A stretch of DNA of 64,000 nt from Thermus oshimai DSM 12092 (GTDB lineage Bacteria > Deinococcota > Deinococci > Deinococcales > Thermaceae), in contig NZ_KB890622.1 of assembly GCF_000373145.1 (NCBI RefSeq), positions 62,001 through 126,000 on the forward strand, read 5' to 3'. This document shows, in pieces, positions 11,661-20,308 of the stretch. The position numbers and the translations under genes are program-made. A model generated the notes under the pieces. It made no database searches and was not told the origin of the DNA. It was given only the letters and a program-made list of their open reading frames with translations. How positions within the stretch are numbered: the stretch's first letter is position 1; the number at the start of each line of letters is the position of its first letter.

Positions 11661-12841
11661 GCCAGGGTGAGCCAGTCCGTGATGGCGTCAAACCGGCCCT
11701 TGGCCACGTTGGCCCGGTAAAGCTTGGTGTAGGGCAGGCGGTGGTTCACGAAGCGGTAGCTCCGCTGCAGGCCCAGGCCGTTGTAGTCCTCCAGCTTCTC
11801 CAGGTACTCCACCAGCCCCGCGCGGGTGAGCTTGCCGGCCCCCGCGGCCCGGCGCAGGGCCTCAGCCACCGCCAGCACCACCCCCAGGCTCCCCATGTAG
11901 TAGGTGGGGCGGTAGGAGAGGTCCCGGCCCTTCCGTTGGCGGAACTTCCGCATCTCGTCCACGATGGGCACCAGGGTGTCGTACCAGTAGGCGTTGTGGT
12001 AGGTGACGGTGAAGCCCTCCGCCGCCGGGCCCGCCCGCTGGATGAGGGCGAGCTCGGCGGAGTAGTAGGTGCCCATGAACTTGGCCCTAAGCCCCTGCTC
12101 CCGCGCGGCCCTCAGGATGAGGGGCTCGGCGGAAAGGGCGTAGCCCTGGAGGATGACGAAGTCGGGGTTGGCCCGGCGGAGGTTTAGGGCGATGGGGGTG
12201 GCGTCGGTGAAGGCGGGGGGGGTGACCTCCTCGTGGACCACCTCCATGCCCAGGGCCTTGGCCCGCTCCTTGGCGTAGGGGATGGGGTCGCGGCCGAACT
12301 CGGTGTTGGAGTACACCAGGGCGATGCGGGCCCGGGCCTTCTCCAGGCGGATCTGGCGGAGCAGGGCCTCCATCATGTCGTTGTAGGTGGGGCCGAAGAC
12401 GAAGATGGTGGGGTAGGTCTTGGGGTCCGCGAGCTCGCTGGCGAAGCTGGTGGCGGAGTAGGGCAGGGCCAGCCGGGCGATCTCCGGGGCCAGGGCCTTG
12501 GAAAGCCCGGTGGAGTCCCCGTAGACGAAAAGGAGCTCGTCGGGCCGCTCCCGGCTCAGCACCCGGTTGAAGGCCGCGGTGCCCTTGGCCACGTCGTAGC
12601 CCGTGTCCTCCACGATGAGCTCCAGCCTGCGGCCGGCGATGCCCCCCTGGACCTCGTTCACGTACTCCACCCCGTCCACGAACCCCTCCCGCCCCGCGTT
12701 CCCCGCGAAGGCGAAGGGCCCGGTGAGGGGGAGGAGGGTGGCGATCTTCACCGGCCGGGCCTGGGCCCGGGCGAAGAAGGGCATGCCTAGACCTAAAAGC
12801 GAACCCACACCCACCTTCTGCAAAAACTCCCTGCGCTTCAT
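11657..12841 (-). CDS. livK: Liv-type periplasmic substrate-binding protein (Tat signal)
   Basis: A 394-residue binding protein of the branched-chain amino acid receptor family (periplasmic binding fold type I). MKRREFLQKVGVGSLLG is a twin-arginine signal with RREFLQK; cleavage probably follows FARAQA. The mature part starts RPVKIATLLPLTGPFAFAGN, typical of LivJ/LivK. I chose the ATG at 12841 because AAAGGAGG precedes it and the longer frame would bury the signal. First gene of the liv operon; the linked acyl-CoA ligase makes a carboxylic-acid ligand more likely than a branched-chain amino acid. Confidence 0.9.
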   Translation of the reverse strand: MKRREFLQKVGVGSLLGLGMPFFARAQARPVKIATLLPLTGPFAFAGNAGREGFVDGVEYVNEVQGGIAGRRLELIVEDTGYDVAKGTAAFNRVLSRERPDELLFVYGDSTGLSKALAPEIARLALPYSATSFASELADPKTYPTIFVFGPTYNDMMEALLRQIRLEKARARIALVYSNTEFGRDPIPYAKERAKALGMEVVHEEVTPPAFTDATPIALNLRRANPDFVILQGYALSAEPLILRAAREQGLRAKFMGTYYSAELALIQRAGPAAEGFTVTYHNAYWYDTLVPIVDEMRKFRQRKGRDLSYRPTYYMGSLGVVLAVAEALRRAAGAGKLTRAGLVEYLEKLEDYNGLGLQRSYRFVNHRLPYTKLYRANVAKGRFDAITDWLTLA

Positions 12842-12869
12842 GGAAGCCTCCTTTCTCCTTTTGGCCCCA

Positions 12870-12898
12870 AGCCTACCAGGAGGCCCGGGTTTTGGCAA
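12870..12898 (-). promoter_or_regulatory. promoter of the liv operon
   Basis: On the minus strand TTGCCA (12898-12893) and TAGGCT (12875-12870) are separated by 17 bases, and the predicted start of transcription lies about 20 bases before the AAAGGAGG ribosome site of livK. A TetR-like palindrome (12905-12920) sits just upstream of the -35 box. Confidence 0.6.
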
Positions 12899-12904
12899 GG
12901 GGGT

Positions 12905-12920
12905 TACCGGACGGTTGGTA
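12905..12920. promoter_or_regulatory. possible TetR-type operator near the liv promoter
   Basis: TACCGGACGGTTGGTA matches 11 of 14 bases of the palindrome found at the tetR promoter (38250-38263). The outer TACC/GGTA arms are symmetrical and the centre is not. It lies 6 bases upstream of the liv -35 box and about 30 bases before the lyase -10 box. Confidence 0.3.
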
Positions 12921-12960
12921 GGGGCCCCGCGCCCTCGAGGGAAGGGCGTAGCATGGGGCC

Positions 12961-14367
12961 ATGGCCCGCTGGCACCGGGTGTTCCGCCGCTGGGTCCTGG
13001 CCCGGCACTACCGCTTTGCCCGGGAGGCCCTCGTCCCCCACTTCTTTGATGCCCTCACCGCCTACGCCCTGGAGCTTTCCCGCCTGGGCGTGCCCCATGC
13101 CAAAGAGGCGGTGGCCGCCCTGAGGGAGCTCAGGACCCTGCCCCTGCCGAGCTTCACGGGGGAGGTGGAGGACGCCTTCTTCTCCATAGAGGCCCAGCTC
13201 CTGGAGCACTGGGGGGAGGAGGTGGCGGGGGCCCTGCGCCGGGGCCTGAGCCGGAACGACCTGGACCTCACGGTGTTCCGGGCGTACCTCAAGGACCGCG
13301 CCCTGCTCCTCCTGGGGGACCTCCTGAGGCTCCGCAAAGCGCTCCTCGCGCGGGCCCGGGGCCACTTCGGGGTGCCTTTGGTCCTCTCCACCCACCACCG
13401 CCCCGCCCAGCCCACCACCCTGGACCACTACCTCCTGGGGGTGGAGGCCCTCCTCGCCCGGGATACGGAGCGGCTTTTCCGGGCCCTTTCCGGGGTGGAC
13501 CGCTCCCCCTTGGGGGCCAGCGCCCTGGCCGGAAACCCCTACCCCGTGGACCGGAGGCGGCTCGCCCACCTCCTGGGCTTTGCGGGGCCGGTGGAGCACA
13601 CCCTGGACGCGGTGGCCTCGGGGGACTACGCCCTGGAGCTGGCCGCCGCCTTGGCCCTACTGGGGACGAGCCTCACCCGCCTGGCCACGGACCTCCTCCG
13701 CTGGGCGGAGGCGGGGGCCTTTTTGGTGGGGGAGAGCCTGGCCCAGGGCTCCAGCTTCATGCCCCAGAAGCGCAACCCCGTGGTCCTGGAGCACGCCCGC
13801 ATCTACGCGGCCCGGCTCCTTGGGGGGGTGGGCACCCTTCTCGCCCTCAACCACAACACCCCCTTCACCGACCTGAACGACCACTCCACCGGGGTCCTGG
13901 AGCCTTTGTCGGAGCTCCTGGAGGCGGGGGAAGGGGCTTTGGAGCTGCTTTGGGTGGCCCTGGAGGAGAGCCAGTTTGTGGAAGAGCGGCTCCTTTCCGA
14001 GCTTTCCCCCGAGGTCATGGCCTCGGAGGCGGTGGACCTCCTGGTGCGGAAAGGGCTTCCCCTCCGGGAGGCCTACGCCCGGGTGAAGGCCGCCCTGCCC
14101 GGGGTGCGCCCGGAGACCCTAGGGGTGGAGCGGGAGGAGCTTCTCCACTGGATGAGCCTCGAGGGCTTCTTCGCCCGCCGGGAGGTCTTGGGCGGGGCAG
14201 GGCCGAGGGCGCGGGCGGAAGCCCTTTCGGAGGCGGAACGGCGCCTAAAGGAGGACCAAAAGCGCCTAGGCGCCCTTAGGGCCCGGGTGCGCGCCGCCCG
14301 GTTTCTCCTGGCCCGGGGCCTGGAGGACCCGCAGGCGGAGGAAGGCCAGGAGGGTGAGGTAGGCTAG
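12961..14367 (+). CDS. argininosuccinate lyase / fumarase superfamily enzyme
   Basis: A 468-residue lyase with the superfamily signature [12 protein letters not shown] at about residues 263-274 and [18 protein letters not shown] resembling the ASL THxQxAQP region. It lacks the usual ArgH N-terminal WGGRF start, and the C-terminal 60 residues are rich in charged residues. It may be a paralogue acting on another amino-linked substrate, so I do not call it argH. A TAGCAT -10 (12949-12954) lies 6 bases before the ATG, giving a leaderless transcript. The final 100 bases overlap the convergent TehA-type gene, a long overlap that may mean the true stop-proximal sequence is variable. Confidence 0.8.
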   Translation: MARWHRVFRRWVLARHYRFAREALVPHFFDALTAYALELSRLGVPHAKEAVAALRELRTLPLPSFTGEVEDAFFSIEAQLLEHWGEEVAGALRRGLSRNDLDLTVFRAYLKDRALLLLGDLLRLRKALLARARGHFGVPLVLSTHHRPAQPTTLDHYLLGVEALLARDTERLFRALSGVDRSPLGASALAGNPYPVDRRRLAHLLGFAGPVEHTLDAVASGDYALELAAALALLGTSLTRLATDLLRWAEAGAFLVGESLAQGSSFMPQKRNPVVLEHARIYAARLLGGVGTLLALNHNTPFTDLNDHSTGVLEPLSELLEAGEGALELLWVALEESQFVEERLLSELSPEVMASEAVDLLVRKGLPLREAYARVKAALPGVRPETLGVEREELLHWMSLEGFFARREVLGGAGPRARAEALSEAERRLKEDQKRLGALRARVRAARFLLARGLEDPQAEEGQEGEVG

Positions 14368-15339
14368 GGGCAGGTAGAAGACCAAAAGCACCAGGAAAAG
14401 CCCCCAGGCCAAGACCTGGAAGACCCCGCTTCCCAGGCCCTCCCCCAAGGCCCTAGCCGCCAGGGTGAGGGCGGCCAGGGGAAAGACCAGGCCCCAAAGC
14501 CCGGGGTTAAACCCTATCCGCACCCGGTGCAGGAGAAGGCTTTCCAGGAGGAGGGCCAGGGCCAGGAGGAACCACCACCCCCCAAGCCCCAAGAGGGCCG
14601 TCCCCAGGAGGTAAAGCCCTTCTGGGAAGGGCATCAGGCCCGCCTTTTCCGCCCCCTCAAAGAGGCGCAAGGGGGCCAGCACCCCCACCCCCACGGGGGC
14701 CAGGCCCACGAAGAGGCTGGGGATGAGCTCGTGGGCGGGCCGTTCGTGGGCGTAAAGGCGGCCGAAGAGGTTGGCCCCCACCCAGAGGAAGAGGACCAGG
14801 CCGAGGCCTAGGAAGAGGAGGTTCAGGTGGAAGGCCTCCCGGGCCCAGGGCCCGAGGGCGGTAAGGAGGCCGCCCCCCGCCAGGGGCACCACCAGGCTGG
14901 ACACCGGGGGGATGAACCAGGTCCCGTTGGCGCTTTCCAGGGGCAGGCGCAGGCGGCTCACCGTGAGAAAGCCGATGAGGAGGCTCATGAGGAGGACGAG
15001 GAAGGCCCCCACCAGGTAAAGCCCCAGGGCGAGGCCCGTCCAGCCGGGGTAGAGCCCCTGGGTGGCCAGGGAGAGGAGGAGGAAGGCCAGGGGGAAGGTG
15101 GCGTGCATCTGGGAAAGGAGGGGGTGGTGGAGGTCCTGCCAGACCCTTTGCGGGTGGCGGAGGAGCTTCCCCAGGAAGAAGGCCAGGCTGAGGAGGAACC
15201 AGAAAAGGGCCAGGGCGTACGCCGCTTGGGCCAGGAGGGGGAAGCCGAAGGCCTTAAGGGCCAAGGCCACCCCGCTTCCGCCCATCACCGCGGCGAACCA
15301 GCTGGGGTTAAAGGCGGCCAGGCTCCGCATACCCCCCAT
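14266..15339 (-). CDS. TDT/SLAC1 (TehA-type) membrane transporter
   Basis: A 357-residue protein with about ten hydrophobic helices. [19 protein letters not shown] at the start is the hallmark of the tellurite-resistance/dicarboxylate transporter (TDT) family, which includes TehA, the malate transporter Mae1 and the SLAC1 anion channel. Likely role: an anion or dicarboxylate channel or exporter in the inner membrane; substrate unknown. Start is ATG 15339 (MGGMRSL) or ATG 15330 (MRSLAAF). A hairpin-forming sequence lies over the start region between this gene and the galE-type gene. Confidence 0.85.
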   Translation of the reverse strand: MGGMRSLAAFNPSWFAAVMGGSGVALALKAFGFPLLAQAAYALALFWFLLSLAFFLGKLLRHPQRVWQDLHHPLLSQMHATFPLAFLLLSLATQGLYPGWTGLALGLYLVGAFLVLLMSLLIGFLTVSRLRLPLESANGTWFIPPVSSLVVPLAGGGLLTALGPWAREAFHLNLLFLGLGLVLFLWVGANLFGRLYAHERPAHELIPSLFVGLAPVGVGVLAPLRLFEGAEKAGLMPFPEGLYLLGTALLGLGGWWFLLALALLLESLLLHRVRIGFNPGLWGLVFPLAALTLAARALGEGLGSGVFQVLAWGLFLVLLVFYLPLAYLTLLAFLRLRVLQAPGQEKPGGAHPGPKGA

Positions 15340-15363
15340 CTTCAGATAGGGGGGTGGGGTATG
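15328..15363 (-). other. hairpin between galE-type stop and transporter start
   Basis: On the minus strand CATACCCC (15363-15356) pairs with GGGGTATG (15335-15328), and the C-run and G-run inside can extend the stem. It begins right after the epimerase stop and ends on the second candidate ATG of the transporter. No U-run follows, so it is more likely a translational or processing element than a terminator. Confidence 0.4.
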
Positions 15364-16296
15364 TCAAGGAGCCCGGAAGCTCTCCACCGTTTTGCGGATG
15401 CCCTCCCGGAAGTCCACCTTGGGCCGCCAGCCGTGGGCCATGAGCTTGGCGGGGGAGAGGACGCTCCGTTCCAGGTCTCCGGGGCGTGGGGGGGCGGGGC
15501 GCACCTCGGGGGTCCGCCCGGCGGCCTCGGCCACGGCCTGGAGGACTTCCAGGGTGGTCCGGCCCTCCCCGGTGCCCACGTTGTAGACCCCTTCCAGGGA
15601 AAGGAGGGCAAGCCGGTGCGCCGCCACCACGTCCCCCACGTAGATGTAGTCCCTCACGCACCCTTCGTCCCCCGGGGTCTTGCGGGCGTAGAGGGTTACG
15701 GGCTCCCCCTTGAGGACCCGCTCCGCGAAGATGGCCACCACCCCGGCCTCCCCGTGGGGGTCCTGCCGGGGGCCGTAGACGTTGCCGTAGCGCAGGGAGG
15801 CCCACCTGAGCCCGTAGTTCTGCCCGTAGGCGGAGAGGTAGTGTTCAAAGGAGGCCTTGCTGGCCGCGTAGGGGCTTTTGGGCTTGGGGGGCCAGGTCTC
15901 CTCCGCGGCCTCCCCCTCCGGCACCTCCCCGTAGATGGCCCCCCCGGTGGAGGCGAAGACCAGCTTCTCCACCCCGTACTTCCGGGCGAGCTCCAGGAGG
16001 TTCAGGCCCCCCACCAGGTTCACGGCGAAGTCCAGAAGGGGGTCTTCCACGCTCACCTTCACCGAGGCCTGGGCCGCCTGGTGGGAGAGGTGGGTGGGGC
16101 GGAAGTCCTGGAAGACCCCTTCCAGCGCTTCCCGGTCCCTTAGGTCCGCCTCGTAGAAGGCCACCCCCTGGGGGAGGTTTTCCCGCTTGCCCGTGGAGAG
16201 GTTGTCCAGCACCGCCACCTCGAGGCCCGCCTTTAGCAGGTCCTCCACGATGTGGCTGCCGATGAACCCCGCTCCGCCCGTGACGAGAACGCGCAT
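15364..16296 (-). CDS. galE: NAD-dependent epimerase, UDP-glucose 4-epimerase type
   Basis: A 310-residue extended short-chain dehydrogenase. The nucleotide-binding motif TGGAGFIGSH is at residues 6-15, FASTGGAIYG supplies the catalytic Ser/Thr region, YAASK holds the catalytic Tyr and Lys, and RYGNVYGPRQDP is typical of nucleotide-sugar epimerases. Expected reaction: UDP-glucose to UDP-galactose or a related 4-epimerisation for cell-envelope sugars. The galactokinase gene lies about 6 kb away on the same strand but not in the same operon. Symbol is by family; the exact sugar is unproven. Confidence 0.85.
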   Translation of the reverse strand: MRVLVTGGAGFIGSHIVEDLLKAGLEVAVLDNLSTGKRENLPQGVAFYEADLRDREALEGVFQDFRPTHLSHQAAQASVKVSVEDPLLDFAVNLVGGLNLLELARKYGVEKLVFASTGGAIYGEVPEGEAAEETWPPKPKSPYAASKASFEHYLSAYGQNYGLRWASLRYGNVYGPRQDPHGEAGVVAIFAERVLKGEPVTLYARKTPGDEGCVRDYIYVGDVVAAHRLALLSLEGVYNVGTGEGRTTLEVLQAVAEAAGRTPEVRPAPPRPGDLERSVLSPAKLMAHGWRPKVDFREGIRKTVESFRAP

Positions 16297-16343
16297 GGGG
16301 AAAGCCTACCTTTTCTCAGGCTCCCGGTCAATAGAATGGGCAT

Positions 16344-16553
16344 GTGGAGCCCCTTTTCTTCCTAGCCCTTCTGATCTTTTTGGTACTTTTTCTGCTTAGG
16401 GGCCTGGGAAGGCCGAACCCCCCCTGCCCGGCCTGCGGCATGCCGAGGTCCTTAGCAGAAGAGGTTCGCCTGGGGCGCCGCCACTGCCCAAGGGTGGCCT
16501 TCCGCGCCTGCCCCTTTGACCCCAGGAAGGGGCTTTGGCGCCAGCGCCGCTAA
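16344..16553 (+). CDS. small membrane protein with four-cysteine motif
   Basis: A 69-residue protein that I cannot name. Residues 3-20 form one hydrophobic helix (PLFFLALLIFLVLFLLRG), followed by a short domain with C28 and C31 (PPCPACGMP) and C48 and C56, which could bind one zinc ion as a ribbon. The GTG start at 16344 is preceded by TAGAAT (16332-16337) with a 6-base gap, the standard leaderless arrangement here, which supports expression. The upstream ATG at 16342 is out of frame and stops after seven codons. Confidence 0.6.
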   Translation: MEPLFFLALLIFLVLFLLRGLGRPNPPCPACGMPRSLAEEVRLGRRHCPRVAFRACPFDPRKGLWRQRR

Positions 16554-16555
16554 GG

Positions 16556-17122
16556 CTAGCCGATCTTTACTTCAGGCTCGTTTCCGGGCCGCCACTTGAT
16601 GCTGCAGCCCAGGGCGGGGGCCTCCTTCAGGGGGGGGTCCTGCCCCTGGAGAAGGGCCTCTATGGCCGCTTTGAGGTCGTGGCTTTGCACCTGGTCGGGG
16701 AACTTGGGGTTGTCGTTGATCCGGCCATGGTAGCGCAGGAGGCGCCTCTCGTCAAAGAGGAAGACCTCGGGGGTACGGGTGGCCCGGTAGGCCTTGGCCA
16801 CCTCCTGGGTTTCGTCCACCAGGTAGGGGAAGAAGATGCCGTGCTCCTTGGCGAAGGCCACCATGCCTTCGGGGCTGTCCTCGGGGTAGCGCTCCCAGTC
16901 GTTGGGGTTGATCCCCACGAAGGCCACCTGCCCCCGGTAGCTCTCGGCCAGCTGCACCAGCTCCCGGATGGAGCCCTTCACGTAGGGGCAGTGGTTGCAC
17001 ATGAAGACCACGGCCAAGAGGGGCTCCGTGAACTGGGAAAGCCGGTACCGGCCCCCCCGGGGGTCGGGGAGCTCCACGTCGATGAGGGGGCTTTCCAAGG
17101 GAAGCTCGGGGTACTGGAGCAT
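16556..17122 (-). CDS. thioredoxin-like (AhpC/TSA-fold) redox protein
   Basis: A 188-residue thioredoxin-fold protein. The active-site motif [10 protein letters not shown] gives C42 and C45 in a CxxC arrangement, typical of a redoxin subgroup near AhpC/TSA; the conserved proline lies in [11 protein letters not shown]. No signal peptide is seen, so it is probably cytoplasmic. The ATG at 17122 is preceded by TAGCAT with a 6-base gap in the same 15-base context as the lyase gene at 12961. The partner or substrate is unknown. Confidence 0.87.
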   Translation of the reverse strand: MLQYPELPLESPLIDVELPDPRGGRYRLSQFTEPLLAVVFMCNHCPYVKGSIRELVQLAESYRGQVAFVGINPNDWERYPEDSPEGMVAFAKEHGIFFPYLVDETQEVAKAYRATRTPEVFLFDERRLLRYHGRINDNPKFPDQVQSHDLKAAIEALLQGQDPPLKEAPALGCSIKWRPGNEPEVKIG

Positions 17123-17168
17123 GGCCCCATGCTACCGAGAAGGAGGCCTGGAGGGCAAGGGTGGAGGG

Positions 17169-17174
17169 TATAAT
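17169..17174 (+). promoter_or_regulatory. -10 box of the TRAP binding-protein gene
   Basis: A perfect TATAAT lies 20 bases before the ATG at 17195; the GGAGG ribosome site falls between them. No good -35 hexamer is visible in the GC-rich sequence upstream. Confidence 0.55.
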
Positions 17175-17194
17175 CCTTGGCCAAAGGAGGGGTT

Positions 17195-18271
17195 ATGGAA
17201 AGGCGGCGCTTTCTGGCCAAGGTGGGCGTGGGGGTGGTGGCGAGCGCGTTCTTTGGGGCGCGGGCCCAGGCGAGCCCGCAGGTGCGCTGGCGCCTGGCCT
17301 CGAGCTACCCCCGGAGCCTGGACACCCTCTACGGGGGCGCGGAGGACCTGGCGGCCCGGGTGGCGGAGCTCACGGGGGGGCGGTTCCAGATCCGGGTCTA
17401 CCAGGCGGGGGAGATCGTGCCCGGGGGGCAGGTGCTGGACGCGGTGCAGCAGGGCACGGTGGAGGCCGGGCACACCTACGGGCCCTTCTACGTGGGGAAG
17501 AACCCGGCCCTGGCCTTTGACGGGGGCGTGCCCTTCGGCATGACCTACCGCCAGCACAACGCCTGGATGCTCTTCGGGGGCGGGCTGGAACTCCTCCGGG
17601 GGCTTTACGCCGACTTCGGGGTGATCCAGTTCCCCGGGGGGAACACCGGGGCCCAGATGGGGGGTTGGTTCCGCAAGGAGATCAAGGCCCTTTCCGACCT
17701 AAGGGGCCTCAGGATGCGCATCCCCGGCCTTGGGGGGCTGGTGATGGGGCGGCTTGGCGTGGTGCCCCAGACCCTGGCCGCGGGGGACATCTACCCCGCG
17801 CTGGAGCGGGGCACCATTGACGCCACGGAGTTCTCCGGGCCCTACGACGACGAGAAGCTGGGCTTTTACAAGGTGGCCCGGTACTACTACTACCCCTCCT
17901 TCTGGGAGCCCTCCGCCCAGCTTTCCTTCCTGGTTTCCCTAAGGGAGTGGCAACGCCTGCCCAAGGAGTTCCAGGAGGCCTTCCAGGTGGCCGCGGCCGA
18001 GGTCAACCTCACCATGATGGCCAAGTACGACGCGCAGAACCCGGGGGCCCTAGACCGCCTCCTGAAGGCCGGGGTCCGCCTCCGGAAGTGGCCCGCGGAG
18101 ATCATGAAAAAGGCCCTGGAGGAGGCCCGGGCCCTTTACGAGGAGCAGGCGGCCAAGGACGCCACCTACCGCAAGATCTACGGCGCCTACTGGGCCTTCC
18201 GAGGGGAGCAGTACCGCTGGTTCGCGGTGGCCGAGCTGGGCTACGAGACCTTCGCCTTCCCCAGCCTCTAG
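17195..18271 (+). CDS. TRAP transporter solute-binding protein (DctP family, Tat signal)
   Basis: A 358-residue periplasmic binding protein. MERRRFLAKVGVGVVASAFFG is a twin-arginine signal, with probable cleavage after ARAQA. The mature domain has WRLASSYPRSLDTLYGGAEDLAARVAELTGG and the GLRMRIPGLGGLV element containing the arginine that binds the substrate carboxylate in DctP proteins; EFSGPYDDEKLGFYKVARYYYYP matches the 2-oxo-acid/lactate subgroup from recall. The ATG at 17195 follows GGAGG. No TRAP permease is adjacent, so its DctQM partner must be elsewhere. It ends 4 bases inside the convergent formate dehydrogenase gene. Confidence 0.88.
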   Translation: MERRRFLAKVGVGVVASAFFGARAQASPQVRWRLASSYPRSLDTLYGGAEDLAARVAELTGGRFQIRVYQAGEIVPGGQVLDAVQQGTVEAGHTYGPFYVGKNPALAFDGGVPFGMTYRQHNAWMLFGGGLELLRGLYADFGVIQFPGGNTGAQMGGWFRKEIKALSDLRGLRMRIPGLGGLVMGRLGVVPQTLAAGDIYPALERGTIDATEFSGPYDDEKLGFYKVARYYYYPSFWEPSAQLSFLVSLREWQRLPKEFQEAFQVAAAEVNLTMMAKYDAQNPGALDRLLKAGVRLRKWPAEIMKKALEEARALYEEQAAKDATYRKIYGAYWAFRGEQYRWFAVAELGYETFAFPSL

Positions 18272-20307
18272 TCCAGCTTCTCCAGCCGCACGGCGCTCAC
18301 CTTGTACTCCGGGATGCGGCTGATGGGGTCCAGGGCGTCTTGGGTGAGGCGGTTGGCGGGGGCCTCCGCGAAGTGGAAGGGGGCGTAGACCACGCCCTCG
18401 GGGGTGCGGTCCGTCACCCAGGCCCGGGCCTGGATCCGTCCCCGGCGGCTCACCACGAAAACCCGCTCGCCGTCCGCGATGCCCAGCCGGGCGGCGTCCC
18501 GGGGGTTCACCTCCACCTTGAGCTCGGGGTAGGCGGCCTCGAGGCGGCTGTTCCGGCTCAAGGTTCCCCCGTGCCAGTGGAAGAGGACCCGGCCCGTGGA
18601 GAGGGTGAGGGGGTAGGCCTCGTCGGGGGTCTCCGCCGGGGGGGTGTAGTCCACGGGGAAGAAGCGGGCCCGGCCCGAGGGGGTGTTGAAGCGTTCCCGG
18701 AAGAGCACCGCCTCCCCCGGGTGGTCCTCGGAGGGGCAGGGCCAGCGCACCCCTTCCTTCTCCAGCCTGCGGTAGCTGATCCCCCCCATCATCCCGGGGA
18801 GGGCCCGCCGGATCTCCTCCCAGATGGCCTCGGGGCCTTCGTGGAGGGGCCAGGGGCGGCCGCTGAGGGCGGCGAGCCTCCGCCCCAGCTCCCGGGTGAT
18901 CCACCAGTCGGGCCGGGCCTCCCCCGGGGGGTCCAGGACCCGCCGCACCCGCTGGACCCGGCGGTCGGTGTTGGTGAAGGTCCCCTCCTTTTCCAGGAAG
19001 CTGGCCGCGGGGAAGACCACGTCCGCGAAGGGGGTGGTCTCGTTCTCCAGGATGTCCTGGACGATGAGGAAGGGGAGGGCCTCCAGCTGGGCCTTGGTGT
19101 GGTCCTGGAAGGGCTCGGAGGTCATGGGGTCTTCCCCGATGAGGTAGATGGCCTTCACCTCGGGGATGGCCTCAAAGACCTCCGTCATGCGCAGGCCCGG
19201 CTTAGGGCTTAGGGGGACGCCCCAGAAGGCCTCAAACCGCCTCCTTGCCTCCTCCTCCGCCACCTTGGCGTAGCCGGGGAGGACGTCGGGCAGGGCCCCC
19301 ATGTCCCCCGCCCCCTGGACGTTGTTCTGGCCCCGCAAGGGGTTGAGCCCCGCCCCTTCCCGGCCCACCTTGCCCGTGGCCAGGGCCAGGTTCACCAGGG
19401 CCTGGGCGGTGGCCGTGCCCTTGGTGTGCTGGGTGACCCCCATGGCCCAGTAGGCCCCGGCCCGCTCCGTGGTGGCGTAGAGGCGGGCGGCCTCCCGGAT
19501 CCGCTCCCCCGGCACCCCTGTGACCTCCTCCGCCCGTTCCAGGGTGTAGGGGGCGAGGCTTTCCGCCCAGGCCTGGAAGCCCTCCGTGCGCTCCTCCACG
19601 TAGGCCCGGTTCCAAAGCCCCTCCTCCACCACCACCCGGGCCATGGCGTTGAGGAGGAAGAGGTCGGTGCCCGGGCGCACCCGGAGCCACAGGGTGGCGG
19701 CCTCGGCCATCCCCGTGTACCGGGGGTCCACCACGATCATCCTCGCCCCCTGGCGCACCCGCTTCTTGATCATGGCGGCGATGACCGGGTGGGTTTCCGT
19801 GGTGTTGGAGCCCACCACCAGGAAGAGGTCGGTCTTCCAGATATCCTCCAGGGGGTTGGTCATGCTGGCCCCGCCCAGGGCGCGGCTTAGGGCCGCGGTG
19901 CTGGAGGAGTGGCAGAGCCTCGAGCAGTGGTCCACGTTGTGGGTGGAAAGGAGCACCCGGGCCAGCTTCTGTGCCAGGTAGACCTCCTCGTTGGTGGTCT
20001 TGGCGGAGGGGAAGACCGCCAGGGCCTCGGGGCCGTGGGCCTTTAGGGTTTCGTGAAGCCGGTGCGCGGCGAAGTCCAGGGCCTCCTCCCAGCTCACCCG
20101 CCTTAAGGGGGCCCCCTTCCGCTCCCGGAGCATGGGGTAAAGGAGGCGCTTCCCGGAGAAGGGGAAGTCCAGGCCGAAGCGGCCCTTCACGCACAGGGCC
20201 CCGTGGTTGGGGGGGAGGTCCGGGGCCAGGACCCGGACCACCCGGCCCGCCCGCACCTCGGGCTCCAGCTGGCAGCCCACGCCGCAGTAGGGGCAGGTGG
20301 TGCGCAT
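18268..20307 (-). CDS. fdhA: molybdopterin formate dehydrogenase, catalytic subunit (Cys type)
   Basis: A 679-residue molybdenum/tungsten bis-MGD oxidoreductase. An N-terminal 4Fe-4S site is formed by C5, C8, C12 and C39. The metal ligand region HNVDHCSRLCHSSS places C132 where E. coli FdhF has selenocysteine, followed by the conserved histidine; this is the cysteine form of formate dehydrogenase. TNTDRRVQRVRRVLDPPGEARPDWWI and HWHGGTLSRNS are typical of FDH-H-like enzymes. The reaction is formate to CO2 plus two electrons, passed to the two downstream-acting subunits encoded just upstream. Likely cytoplasmic, as no Tat signal is present. Confidence 0.88.
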   Translation of the reverse strand: MRTTCPYCGVGCQLEPEVRAGRVVRVLAPDLPPNHGALCVKGRFGLDFPFSGKRLLYPMLRERKGAPLRRVSWEEALDFAAHRLHETLKAHGPEALAVFPSAKTTNEEVYLAQKLARVLLSTHNVDHCSRLCHSSSTAALSRALGGASMTNPLEDIWKTDLFLVVGSNTTETHPVIAAMIKKRVRQGARMIVVDPRYTGMAEAATLWLRVRPGTDLFLLNAMARVVVEEGLWNRAYVEERTEGFQAWAESLAPYTLERAEEVTGVPGERIREAARLYATTERAGAYWAMGVTQHTKGTATAQALVNLALATGKVGREGAGLNPLRGQNNVQGAGDMGALPDVLPGYAKVAEEEARRRFEAFWGVPLSPKPGLRMTEVFEAIPEVKAIYLIGEDPMTSEPFQDHTKAQLEALPFLIVQDILENETTPFADVVFPAASFLEKEGTFTNTDRRVQRVRRVLDPPGEARPDWWITRELGRRLAALSGRPWPLHEGPEAIWEEIRRALPGMMGGISYRRLEKEGVRWPCPSEDHPGEAVLFRERFNTPSGRARFFPVDYTPPAETPDEAYPLTLSTGRVLFHWHGGTLSRNSRLEAAYPELKVEVNPRDAARLGIADGERVFVVSRRGRIQARAWVTDRTPEGVVYAPFHFAEAPANRLTQDALDPISRIPEYKVSAVRLEKLD

Positions 20308-20308
20308 C

